Shown here piece after piece: positions 50,782 through 58,408 of a stretch of DNA of 64,000 nt. Made by a program: the position numbers and the translations under genes. The notes beneath the pieces are model-generated. The model was not told the origin of the DNA and made no database searches. It was given only the letters and a program-made list of their open reading frames with translations. Position 1 is the first letter of the stretch. The number at the start of each line of letters is the position of its first letter. The stretch lies in the NCBI RefSeq assembly GCF_020524355.2, contig NZ_CP129019.1:3410001-3474000 (forward strand), in the 5' to 3' direction. The stretch comes from Mesobacillus subterraneus (lineage in GTDB: Bacteria > Bacillota > Bacilli > Bacillales > Cytobacillaceae).

Positions 50782-51054
50782 TTGATCCAATTACAAATTA
50801 TTGTGACGGGAGAGGTTCAGGGTGTGGGGTATCGGTATTATACTCAAATGAAGGCGATTCAGTTTGGGATTACTGGCTGGGTGAAGAATCTTCAGGAGGG
50901 CGGCGTTGAAATTCTAGCTTCAGGTTCCAGGGCCGATCTTGAAAAGTTCACTGATGAAGTACGCAGAGGCAATCCTTTCTCTACTGTTGATCACATTGAA
51001 GTGAACGAAACCGAGAAAACCGAAACTTATAAGTCATTTGCAATAAAATATTAA
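50782..51054 (+). CDS. Acylphosphatase
   Basis: 90 residues, canonical size. Active-site loop GEVQGVGYRYYTQ with the catalytic Arg, then GITGWVKNLQEGGVEI with the catalytic Asn. It hydrolyses acyl phosphates such as carbamoyl phosphate. TTG start after TGGGGGCG. Single gene with its own terminator. Confidence 0.93.
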   Translation: MIQLQIIVTGEVQGVGYRYYTQMKAIQFGITGWVKNLQEGGVEILASGSRADLEKFTDEVRRGNPFSTVDHIEVNETEKTETYKSFAIKY

Positions 51055-51055
51055 A

Positions 51056-51085
51056 CAGGCAGAGGAATCATCCTCTGCCTTTGTT
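51056..51085 (+). terminator. Terminator of the acylphosphatase gene
   Basis: AGGCAGAGG (51057-51065) and CCTCTGCCT (51072-51080), then TTGTTGT. Confidence 0.8.
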
Positions 51086-51125
51086 GTGTAAAGAGTAAAT
51101 CTCTTTGATCGATCCATCTGGTTCA

Positions 51126-51404
51126 TTATTTTGTCCCCCCTTCGATTCTTGAGCTTACAGGCTCGACCACAGGCTCTGTCACTTCATCTAGCAGATCATC
51201 GACCGGCTGGGTCACTATCACTACTATTCCCTCCACTACCTCGCTACCTCTTCAGAAAGACTCTCGCACGTATGCACGTGCATTTTCGAGCAATCGGCTG
51301 GCGATCATCGCCAATGAAATCCCCAATACAAGGTGAGCAAAGTCGTCTGTGATGATGGGCTTAGGGTGAATGAACAGCTGGTCACAATGGGTGAGGGATT
51401 TCAA
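51126..51404 (-). pseudogene. Possible small gene or remnant with one internal TGA
   Basis: A - strand frame from TTG 51404 reads FIHPKPIITDDFAHLVLGIS LAMIASRLL, then YVRESF and TGA (51254-51252). It continues in frame as EVVEGIVVIVTQPVDDLLDE to TAA at 51126. The composition looks protein-like, with no good ribosome site. It may be one gene broken by TGA or two small genes. I do not recognise it and found no SECIS-like hairpin after the TGA. Confidence 0.3.
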
Positions 51405-51488
51405 GACCAGCAAACAACAGGCCCTATTGCTTTTTACCTCACAATCTCGCAGAATATAAGAGATATAAATTTTAGGGGGTACAATAGA

Positions 51489-51857
51489 ATGTGGAATGAA
51501 TTCAAGAAATTCGCCTTTAAAGGGAATGTGCTCGACCTGGCTGTCGGGGTCATCATCGGGGCTGCGTTCGGAAAGATCGTTTCTTCGCTTGTCGATGACA
51601 TCATCATGCCTATTATAGGATTCGCTACTTTTGGAGCTACTTTTTCAGAACTGACATATAACGGGATAAGATACGGGGCATTCTTACAGTCTGTCATGGA
51701 TTTCTTCCTTACGGCGCTAGCTATATTTTTCTTCATTAGAATCATTAATCGTTATCGTAAAAAAGAAGAAGCCAAACCTGCAGCACCTAAACCGGATGCC
51801 AAAGAAGCGCTTCTAGTGGAAATCCGTGATCTTTTGAAGGAAAAAAAACATCGTTAA
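51489..51857 (+). CDS. mscL: Large-conductance mechanosensitive channel
   Basis: 122 residues. First helix FKGNVLDLAVGVIIGAAFGK IVSSLVDDIIMP is the MscL pore helix; the second (FFLTALAIFFFIRIINR) and a C-terminal cytoplasmic helix follow. Opens under hypo-osmotic shock as a pentamer. ATG 51489 with AGGGGG upstream; longer upstream readings lack support. Confidence 0.95.
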   Translation: MWNEFKKFAFKGNVLDLAVGVIIGAAFGKIVSSLVDDIIMPIIGFATFGATFSELTYNGIRYGAFLQSVMDFFLTALAIFFFIRIINRYRKKEEAKPAAPKPDAKEALLVEIRDLLKEKKHR

Positions 51858-51937
51858 AAATTTTTACTTGCTGGATGAAACCGACGGTACCTGTCACCCG
51901 TATACATAATCAAATAAACTTATGAGGTGACCTGTTA

Positions 51938-52575
51938 ATGTACGCTTATTCAGATAACTCCACGATGCCATCGGTAATGAGAACTTTTGCGTTTTCCCTG
52001 CTAATCGCCTTCATTGGCACAATGGCCGGAGTCTTCGTTCCGCCAGCGCTGTTTCTCCCGCTCGTCATCATTGAGCTTGCGATGCTGATTGGCGTGTTCT
52101 TTTTACGAAAAAAGAAAGCAATCTCTTATGCATTTCTTTATGCGTTTACGTTCATCTCTGGAATGACGATGTATCCGGTCATTGCCCACTACATCGCGGT
52201 ATCTGGAGCCAATGTTGTGATCAATGCGCTCGGGGGGCCACTACTGTTGTGTTCACTGGTCTCGCTATTTATGCGACTAAAACGAAGCGGGACCTCAGCT
52301 TCCTTGGCGGCATGCTGATGGCAGCATTGCTGGCGTTGATTGCTGTTAGTATTTTCAACTGGATTTGGCCGCTCAGTTCAACCGGAATGATGGCCTATTC
52401 GTTCATTGGAATACTTGTTTTCAGTGGATATGTGTTGTTTGATTTTAACAGGATGAAACACTATGGTGTGAGTCCAGAAGAAGTGCCATTGATGGCTCTT
52501 AATCTATATCTGGATTTCATCAATCTTTTCCTATATATCCTGCGATTCTTTGGGATTCTATCGAGCAACGATTAA
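51938..52575 (+). pseudogene. Bax inhibitor-1/YccA family membrane protein, frameshifted
   Basis: Frames 51938-52318 and 52249-52575 join into one seven-helix BI-1 protein of about 212 residues (FAFSLLIAFIGTMAGVFVPP; FISGMTMYPVIAHY; LALIAVSIFNWIWP; ALNLYLDFINLFLYILRFFG). The break is in a run of six G at 52232-52237; one more G gives ALGGATTVVFTGLAIYATKT. Family members are pH-sensitive Ca2+ leak channels. An intact frame is likely if the run is a sequencing error. Confidence 0.85.
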
Positions 52576-52581
52576 TGCTAT

Positions 52582-52614
52582 TCAAAAGGCAGTCCTCAGT
52601 GGCTGCCTTTTTGG
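52582..52614 (+). terminator. Terminator of the BI-1 gene
   Basis: AAAAGGCAG (52584-52592) and CTGCCTTTT (52603-52611), then T and GG. Confidence 0.85.
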
Positions 52615-52734
52615 TTATTCCAATATTTAGCTGTAATACCAGATTTTTATTAAGTTTATTGAGTTTTCCGTTATTTCACACGGGTATATATATAGTGCAA
52701 GGTACCAATACAAAATTAGAAGGGACTGGTTAAG

Positions 52735-52839
52735 TTGAAGAACTTTACGGCGACTTCAGAATACGTCATTGGCTATGCAAACGGAGGAAGATTTGCGTTG
52801 CTGTCTCAAGGAACGCTGGTCTTGAATCGATGGACTTAA
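52735..52839 (+). CDS. Small peptide ORF, copy 1 (34 aa)
   Basis: TTG start, MKNFTATSEYVIGYANGGRF, ending LNRWT. AGAAGGG lies 10 bases upstream and this upstream box is conserved in copy 2. The two copies differ by synonymous changes (TCA/TCG, TTT/TTC, GGA/GGC, TTG/TTA) and a few substitutions, which argues for selection on the peptide. Function unknown. Confidence 0.6.
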   Translation: MKNFTATSEYVIGYANGGRFALLSQGTLVLNRWT

Positions 52840-52945
52840 CATCGACTAACACCATTGTTTTTGAATAGCTTGAGCAGAGCACTCCTCTAAGTTAGTCCGC
52901 AGGATATGAGCAAGGCCAATATTAGTAAGGAAGGGACTGGTTAAG

Positions 52946-53050
52946 TTGAAGAACTTTACGGCGACTTCGGAATACGTCATTGGCTATGCAAGCGGAGGAA
53001 GATTCGCGATGCTGTCTCAAGGCACGCTGGTCTTAAATCGATACATTTAA
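52946..53050 (+). CDS. Small peptide ORF, copy 2 (34 aa)
   Basis: MKNFTATSEYVIGYASGGRF, ending LNRYI; preceded by GGAAGGGACTGGTTAAG as in copy 1. It starts 106 bases after copy 1 ends; a terminator follows about 75 bases on. The pair could be co-transcribed. No signal peptide, no cysteine. Confidence 0.6.
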   Translation: MKNFTATSEYVIGYASGGRFAMLSQGTLVLNRYI

Positions 53051-53123
53051 TATCGATTTACCCAAGAGCGTAAATTGAATAGCAACAACAGAATTACTCC
53101 TCCCATCGTCCGTATGTCGGACT

Positions 53124-53163
53124 CAAAAAAGGTGCAGGCCAAGCGGCCCGCACCTTTTTTTGA
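53124..53163 (+). terminator. Terminator after the peptide pair
   Basis: AAAAAAGGTGC (53125-53135) and GCACCTTTTTTT (53150-53161) with a partly paired GGCC/GGCC interior. Confidence 0.85.
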
Positions 53164-53403
53164 TTAAGCTCTTTTCTTATTAATAGTAACTTGCAATCCA
53201 GGAAAAATTCTACTTTGGGAATATCTCTACTTTGACTCCTATCGAGATTGGTAAAAACCATTTATCACAAACGAAAAGAGTCTTTGAGTATCACACTTCA
53301 CGAGTTTTTGCATGAAACTTATAATCTGGATGTGCTCCTCAAGGTTTACAAGTTTCCGGGACAAGGGTATTTACTATATATCTTTTACAAGGAGGTTTTC
53401 AAC

Positions 53404-53736
53404 ATGGATAAAGACCATATGATTCATAAAGATGGAGAAGTCGATACTAGCAAGGTTGATAAGACCCTTGAACGGATGGATACTCAGCAGGCTGATGAGA
53501 TTCTGGGTGATTTCAATGAGTTCAGGACTTATTTAAGCAAAAGGATCAAGCTTGGTAAAACTGCTGGTATGAATGAAGAGCAGCTTGCCAAAACCGCTGA
53601 AAAGGTAGCAGATTATCTCGCTGATAAAGTAACTCCGCGAAACAAAGAGGAGCAGCTGCTGCAGGAGCTTTGGAAGGTTGGCACAAAAGAAGAGCAGCAC
53701 TATCTTGCACATATGCTCGTAAAATTGGCAGAATAA
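53404..53736 (+). CDS. DUF3243 protein
   Basis: 110 residues, helical and acidic. Contains the family core EILGDFNEFRTYLSKRIKLG KTAGMNEEQL and a C-terminal helix (EEQHYLAHMLVKL). ATG 53404 has AAGGAGG 9 bases upstream. DUF3243 is confined to Bacillales; function unknown. Shares a bidirectional terminator with the CorA gene. Confidence 0.85.
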   Translation: MDKDHMIHKDGEVDTSKVDKTLERMDTQQADEILGDFNEFRTYLSKRIKLGKTAGMNEEQLAKTAEKVADYLADKVTPRNKEEQLLQELWKVGTKEEQHYLAHMLVKLAE

Positions 53737-53763
53737 AAAATCGCCCGAGGGCGATTTTTTTTA
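53733..53763. terminator. Bidirectional terminator, DUF3243 / CorA
   Basis: AAAAATCGCCC and GGGCGATTTTT (within 53737-53761) with a 3-base loop and runs on both sides. Confidence 0.92.
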
Positions 53764-53765
53764 TC

Positions 53766-54785
53766 TTATCCAAAGAATCTATTCTTCTTTTTAACTCTCA
53801 AAATATCTCCCATCCAGCCTTTCTTTTTCAAGTAATAATAAATACCGACGGTAGAGGCAAAAATTAAAACTCCCGCGAACGCATAGCCAAATTTCCACTC
53901 GAGTTCAGGCATGACCTTGAAATTCATTCCCCAAACCGCTCCCCACGCTGTGACAGGCGTAAATAGAATCGTCATGACAGTCAGAGTTTTCATGATCTCA
54001 TTTCCCCGATGCGTAGATACTACTTCTTCAAGATTGACCATCGTGTCGATTGCATGCTGATATTCATCAAGCAATGTCCTAATCCGCTCGACACGGGTAA
54101 CAACCCTGTTGAACTCAGTTTTTTCATGCATCTCACCGCCATAGGCTTCTTCTGCAATGAATCTTAATTCGACAATCGGGACGACCATGTTTTTCCAAAC
54201 CAATAATTCGTGGCGATTTTCGTATATTTTTTCAAGAATTTCACGATTGTTATGTTCTTTCATTTCCCATAAAAGATCATGAAGCCTTTCTTCATATCCA
54301 TCAATCTTTTGAAGATAGGTCGCAAGAATTTCCCCCAATATGATAAAAAAGCCTTCCACTGCATTTTCTGCCTGGTCCATTTGTTTGTAGACTGCGACTG
54401 GATTTGAATTAAGTACTGTAAAGTCGAAATTAACCAATACGAATAAGTCCCTGCTGATCCAAAAGTGGAAAATATTTTTCTCGCTCTTATCCTCAATATC
54501 CTGTTGATAAATCAGGGAACCCCAAATACATTCCTGTCCCCTTGTTTGGGTGTCGAGCTCAAGCAGGTTTGTATTTCTGTCATTCATATTTTTCAACCAA
54601 TTTCCATATTCCGTGTTATCCGAAACCAGCTCTCTTAACTCCTGCTGATCCCCATTCTCATAATCAAACCACATCCATTTATTATCATTAAATGTATGGC
54701 GCAATGGTCTCAGACCTTTCTTTATATAATCAAGTAATACTCTTCCCTTAAAAAGGAGTTTTGAAACGATTGGCAGAGTTTCCAT
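53766..54785 (-). CDS. CorA-family divalent cation transporter
   Basis: 339 residues from ATG 54785. A large cytoplasmic domain ends in two C-terminal helices around the GMN signature (TAWGAVWGMNFKVMPELEWK), followed by YAFAGVLIFASTVGIYYYL. Forms pentameric Mg2+ (or Co2+/Ni2+) channels. A longer frame from 54878 lies over the ribosome site of the opposite gene; it is unlikely. The ribosome site of 54785 is weak. Confidence 0.88.
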   Translation of the reverse strand: METLPIVSKLLFKGRVLLDYIKKGLRPLRHTFNDNKWMWFDYENGDQQELRELVSDNTEYGNWLKNMNDRNTNLLELDTQTRGQECIWGSLIYQQDIEDKSEKNIFHFWISRDLFVLVNFDFTVLNSNPVAVYKQMDQAENAVEGFFIILGEILATYLQKIDGYEERLHDLLWEMKEHNNREILEKIYENRHELLVWKNMVVPIVELRFIAEEAYGGEMHEKTEFNRVVTRVERIRTLLDEYQHAIDTMVNLEEVVSTHRGNEIMKTLTVMTILFTPVTAWGAVWGMNFKVMPELEWKFGYAFAGVLIFASTVGIYYYLKKKGWMGDILRVKKKNRFFG

Positions 54786-54872
54786 TTTAAAAATGTTTCT
54801 GATATTTGGATAGCGGGTAAATGAGAATATAGACAATAGTAAAGGTTCAATTAAAAATAGGAGGGAAAAACG

Positions 54873-55139
54873 ATGCAAACTAAAACCAAAAATGCAGTGA
54901 TGTTAAGTGTAGGAGCCGCGGCATTATGGATGGCGATGAAGCCAGAAAACAAGGCAAAACTTACCGAGATGGCCACACAGGTAAAAGAAAAAGTCATGGC
55001 ATCGAAGACTGATGTAATTCCTGTACAAAAAGCTGGAAACCCTGACCCGATGGACGTTGAAGATAACAAGATGGTCAGCGAAGGCGCTATGTACGGAGTC
55101 AATTACTACAACGAGAACCTTCAAGAACAGCAGCGGTAA
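54873..55139 (+). CDS. Small protein with N-terminal hydrophobic helix
   Basis: 88 residues. Residues 6-22 (KNAVMLSVGAAALWMAM) could be membrane-inserted; the rest is helical then hydrophilic. AGGAGGGAAAAACG precedes the ATG. Divergent from CorA, with a terminator downstream. YtxH-like in layout, but not recognised. Confidence 0.65.
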   Translation: MQTKTKNAVMLSVGAAALWMAMKPENKAKLTEMATQVKEKVMASKTDVIPVQKAGNPDPMDVEDNKMVSEGAMYGVNYYNENLQEQQR

Positions 55140-55142
55140 ACA

Positions 55143-55174
55143 TGTCCGGGGAACAATTTCCCCGGTCTATTTTT
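55143..55174 (+). terminator. Terminator after the 88-aa gene
   Basis: CCGGGGA (55145-55151) and TCCCCGG (55158-55164), then TCTATTTTTG. Confidence 0.82.
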
Positions 55175-55231
55175 GTTTAATTCATACCTCGTCGATCAAT
55201 ACTAGATAGTGCGAGGGGGGATGGTGGTCCA

Positions 55232-55891
55232 GTGGGAATTCTCTTCATTTTTATTTATCTGTTCATTGTTTTTACTGTAATTGAGATTAATACATCGATT
55301 TTTGTTGCTACTGGATTGGACAGAAAAATCGCTCGATTCCAGGTCATTTCGATGCTAACCGGCACCGGTTTTACCACGGGTGAATCCGAGTTGATCATCG
55401 ACCATCCGGTCAGGAGAAGATTGGGTGCTTTTTTGATTCTGTTTGGGGCCTTCTCTCTGGCAGTCATCATTTCCGCAATCAGCAATTTGCTGACGGATAA
55501 TTTTTACACAATGGAAATCGCCTATATTGCAGGCGGACTTGTAGCACTCTTATTTGTGTTAAAAGCGCCAGTCGTGCAAAGAATGATGAGTAAAAAGATG
55601 AAAAGTAAATTGAAGGAGAATTATGAGTTAGCAGATTTGCCAATCAGTGACGTTCTATTGATGGACGAAGATGATGAAGTTCGGGAAATCGCTATTAAAG
55701 AGGATTCCCCATTTGCTGATAGGACATTTAATGAAATAGTAAAAAAAACGGATGATGTTATGCTCCTGTTCATCAAAAGAGGCGAAATCAATATCAGAAA
55801 AAAAGCCCATGATACCAAATTGGAGCCTGGGGACACATTATTTTTATATGGTAATAACCCAAGAATAAAAGTTCTATTTGAAAATGCCTGA
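55232..55891 (+). CDS. Membrane protein with TrkA-C domain
   Basis: 219 residues: transmembrane helices at about 2-18, 66-86 and 95-112, then a cytoplasmic TrkA-C (RCK_C) domain (EIAIKEDSPFADRTFNEIVK, ending LEPGDTLFLYGNNPRIKVLF). TrkA-C domains bind ligands such as c-di-AMP in K+ transport regulators. No channel pore is evident. The potential start ATG/GTG is GTG 55232. Confidence 0.82.
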   Translation: MGILFIFIYLFIVFTVIEINTSIFVATGLDRKIARFQVISMLTGTGFTTGESELIIDHPVRRRLGAFLILFGAFSLAVIISAISNLLTDNFYTMEIAYIAGGLVALLFVLKAPVVQRMMSKKMKSKLKENYELADLPISDVLLMDEDDEVREIAIKEDSPFADRTFNEIVKKTDDVMLLFIKRGEINIRKKAHDTKLEPGDTLFLYGNNPRIKVLFENA

Positions 55892-55932
55892 CACGATGGA
55901 GTGATATCAACCATTACGAGTCAGGCATTTTT
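55882..55932. terminator. Bidirectional hairpin between converging genes
   Basis: AAATGCCTGAC (55882-55892) and GTCAGGCATTT (55920-55930) pair perfectly with a 27-base loop; T-rich on the + strand. Confidence 0.65.
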
Positions 55933-56346
55933 ATTTTCACGTAGTTCAGCAATTCCGTCTTTACAAACTCCGTATTGCAGCCATGAACAGTTTTTGCAAA
56001 GCACATCAAGGTCATCTGGTCTAACCTTTTCCGCCGTCCACTGGACAAGCTCAGATTTTAGGTAACGTTCCCCAGGCACCAGTCCAAGATGACGAATGAC
56101 ATTTCCATCCATCGACAGAACATGTTCATTCGAACCCTCACTTGCCTCACAAATCTCAAGGCCCCTATGCGGACAGGACATACATGCGTCATCGAACGCC
56201 GCGACCACCTTTATGTAAAAATCCTGTTCAGTGTCCCGTATATCAGTTACGATACTTTCCATCTTCTTCACAAATTCCGGGCTGTAGCCCATCCCTCTGA
56301 ATCCATGCACACAGAGAAGATGATGCCCACGCAATACTTTATCCAC
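55921..56346 (-). CDS. DUF1284 protein
   Basis: 141 residues. N-terminal RGHHLLCVHGFRGMGYSPEF motif typical of DUF1284, plus cysteine pairs (CMSCPHRGLEIC; CKNCSWLQYGVC) suggesting a metal or FeS site. Function unknown. Single gene. Confidence 0.85.
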   Translation of the reverse strand: MDKVLRGHHLLCVHGFRGMGYSPEFVKKMESIVTDIRDTEQDFYIKVVAAFDDACMSCPHRGLEICEASEGSNEHVLSMDGNVIRHLGLVPGERYLKSELVQWTAEKVRPDDLDVLCKNCSWLQYGVCKDGIAELRENKNA

Positions 56347-56405
56347 TTCATCACTCCTGAAAATTATGCTGTTAAACTAATTCTGCACGAATCCTTATTT
56401 TCCTT

Positions 56406-57737
56406 TTAAAATCTCGAATCTTTGATTGTACTCTTAGCCACCCAAGTACTGCCAATTTTTTTACAAATCGTCAAATAATGCAGCAGCAGGATGACCATAC
56501 TGCCAGTATTCATGCCGACGATGACCCCCTCCATCCCCCATTCTAGTTTTGAGCCGACGAGGTAAATAAGAGAAAAGGTCACAATCGTAGCATAGACAGA
56601 GTGAATAAAAGCGTCCTTCACCAATCCGAGACCAATCAGATAAGCCTGCATCGGGATGGTGAAGTAGTGGAACAGGAAGTATGGCGCCAACAGCTGCAAA
56701 AAGACTGCTGCCTGAGCAGAATGAAAGAAGGTATTGGTCAATGTCTCAGCCAGAAAGTAAAAAGCTGTTACAGATGGCAAGCCATACAGCAGGGTCAGCA
56801 GCATCACCTGCTGAAGCAGCTTCTGCAGCTTGAAAAATTCTCTTTCAGCATAGTCCTTCGATACAGTCGGAATTAGTATGATGAGAAACGAATGAGCGAT
56901 AAATGCCGGGAAAAATCCAATCGTCATTGCGATTCCCGCCATCATCCCGAATTGTTCCGTTGCCACTTCAGCTGAAAATCCTGCGCTGACAATCGCAAAT
57001 TTTATCAGAAAAGGCTGAACAGCATGCGTCAGGGAATGAAAAATCCTCAGCCCGGTCGTCGGCACGGAAACCTCCACAAGACTCTTTCTCACTTCTCGCC
57101 CGCTTACATGCTTACCTGGTACACTTTTAATCTTCTGATAAGACATAATGAAGTAGTGTAATAGATAAAGAAAGACGACAAGTTCGCTGCCCGCCAGTGT
57201 GCAAAACGCAACAAGAAGAGCCGTTTCGCTTCCAAACTCAAAAAACTGAAAAAGAGCTGAAAGCAGGATGAGCTGGACCGCTCTCCTCACAAAATGGGAT
57301 ATCGCGATTTTGCCCATATCCTGTTTTCCCATGAAAAATCCCCTGGCAATAGCGGTGATCGTCATCACCGGAATGAGTGACAGCACAACCCATTTCAGCA
57401 GGGGGTGATAATCCTTGAATACCGGAATGATGGGAAGCATAATGGCAGCCGCAATCAGTAGAACCGTCGTGAATACCACCGCAAGCCTAATGGCATGCTT
57501 GATCATGCTCCGGTGGTAAGACTCATCTTTCTCCGCAATCATCTTGGAAATCGACACTGGCAGCTCAAAGTTCGCGAGCATCATGATCAGGAAAATCGTC
57601 GGCAATATGGTCATGTAATGCCCCATCCCGCTTTCCCCGAGTTCCCTTGCCAGGATCATATTGACAAGGAACTCCACCACTTCTCCAAGAAAAGTAGCAA
57701 TCACGAGGATAGTCATCCCTTTTAAAAATGTATTCAT
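56406..57737 (-). CDS. Polysaccharide/lipid flippase, SpoVB-like (MOP superfamily)
   Basis: 443 residues, about 14 transmembrane helices. Starts with the MATE/MurJ-like repeat (GMTILVIATFLGEVVEFLVN, ELGESGMGHYMTILPTIFL). Similar to SpoVB/YtgP-type flippases that move lipid-linked cell-wall or polysaccharide precursors; whether it acts in sporulation cannot be told. ATG has GGGAGAG upstream. Confidence 0.88.
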   Translation of the reverse strand: MNTFLKGMTILVIATFLGEVVEFLVNMILARELGESGMGHYMTILPTIFLIMMLANFELPVSISKMIAEKDESYHRSMIKHAIRLAVVFTTVLLIAAAIMLPIIPVFKDYHPLLKWVVLSLIPVMTITAIARGFFMGKQDMGKIAISHFVRRAVQLILLSALFQFFEFGSETALLVAFCTLAGSELVVFLYLLHYFIMSYQKIKSVPGKHVSGREVRKSLVEVSVPTTGLRIFHSLTHAVQPFLIKFAIVSAGFSAEVATEQFGMMAGIAMTIGFFPAFIAHSFLIILIPTVSKDYAEREFFKLQKLLQQVMLLTLLYGLPSVTAFYFLAETLTNTFFHSAQAAVFLQLLAPYFLFHYFTIPMQAYLIGLGLVKDAFIHSVYATIVTFSLIYLVGSKLEWGMEGVIVGMNTGSMVILLLHYLTICKKIGSTWVAKSTIKDSRF

Positions 57738-57889
57738 AGCTTCTCTCCCAATCCCGTCTCATTTACTCCTATAAACATATGAGACAAGTTCGGACAATAT
57801 GAAAGGGGAAATTTTGAGTATATGTGTTTGGCTTTTTCACCATTTGCGGAGTTTCAGTTGCTGGAATTACTTTATAGAGCGGTATTTTC

Positions 57890-58340
57890 ATATTTATCAC
57901 GATATTCTAGTGAATGTTTAGCGGGATTACCCTTTTTATTGCGATATTCTTGAGATTGTATAGCGGGATTATCTTTTTATTGCGTTTTTCTAGTAAATGT
58001 ACAGCGGGATTACCCTTTTTATTGCGATATTCTTGAGATTGTACAGCGGGATTAACCTTTTTATCGCATTATTCTAGAGATTGTACAGCGGGATTAACCT
58101 TTTTATCGCGTTATTCTAGTGATTGTACAGCGGGATTAACCTTTTTATCGTGTTATTCTAGAGATTGTACAGCGGGATTATCTTTTTATTGCGATATTCT
58201 AGTGATTGTATAGCGGCATTACCTTTTTATAGCGATTTTTTCGTTTTTATAGCGATTTTCTCATTTTTATAGCGAATTTCTCGTTTTTATAGCGATTTTC
58301 TCATTTTTATAGCGAATTTCTCGTTTTTATAGCGAATTGG
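57890..58340. repeat. Complex tandem repeats: 42-bp units passing into 20-bp units
   Basis: GCGGGATTA-type cores occur at 57921, 57963, 58004, 58046, 58088, 58130, 58172 and 58213 (period 41-42 bp), separated by CTTTTTATTGCGATATTCT-like sequence. From about 58225 the period changes to 20 bp (TTTTTATAGCGATTTTCTC units), five or more copies to 58336. No ORF and no spacers. The 58340-58370 stretch shows nothing more. Confidence 0.85.
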
Positions 58341-58360
58341 AAAATCCGACGTGTTTTTCC

Positions 58361-58400
58361 CAGTAAAATAAAGGAAGAACTGCCCAAAAGCAGTTCTTCA
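58361..58400 (-). terminator. Terminator of the ABC-F gene
   Basis: GAAGAACTGC/GCAGTTCTTC (58374-58399) is a perfect 10-bp stem, followed on the - strand by CCTTTATTTT. Confidence 0.85.
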
Positions 58401-58408
58401 TCTTGTAG

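Noticed and set aside
51252..51254. Second selenocysteine TGA (- strand frame 51126-51404)
   Set aside because: No recognisable family, no functional cysteine position, no hairpin with a GGUC-type loop after it, and weak start signals.
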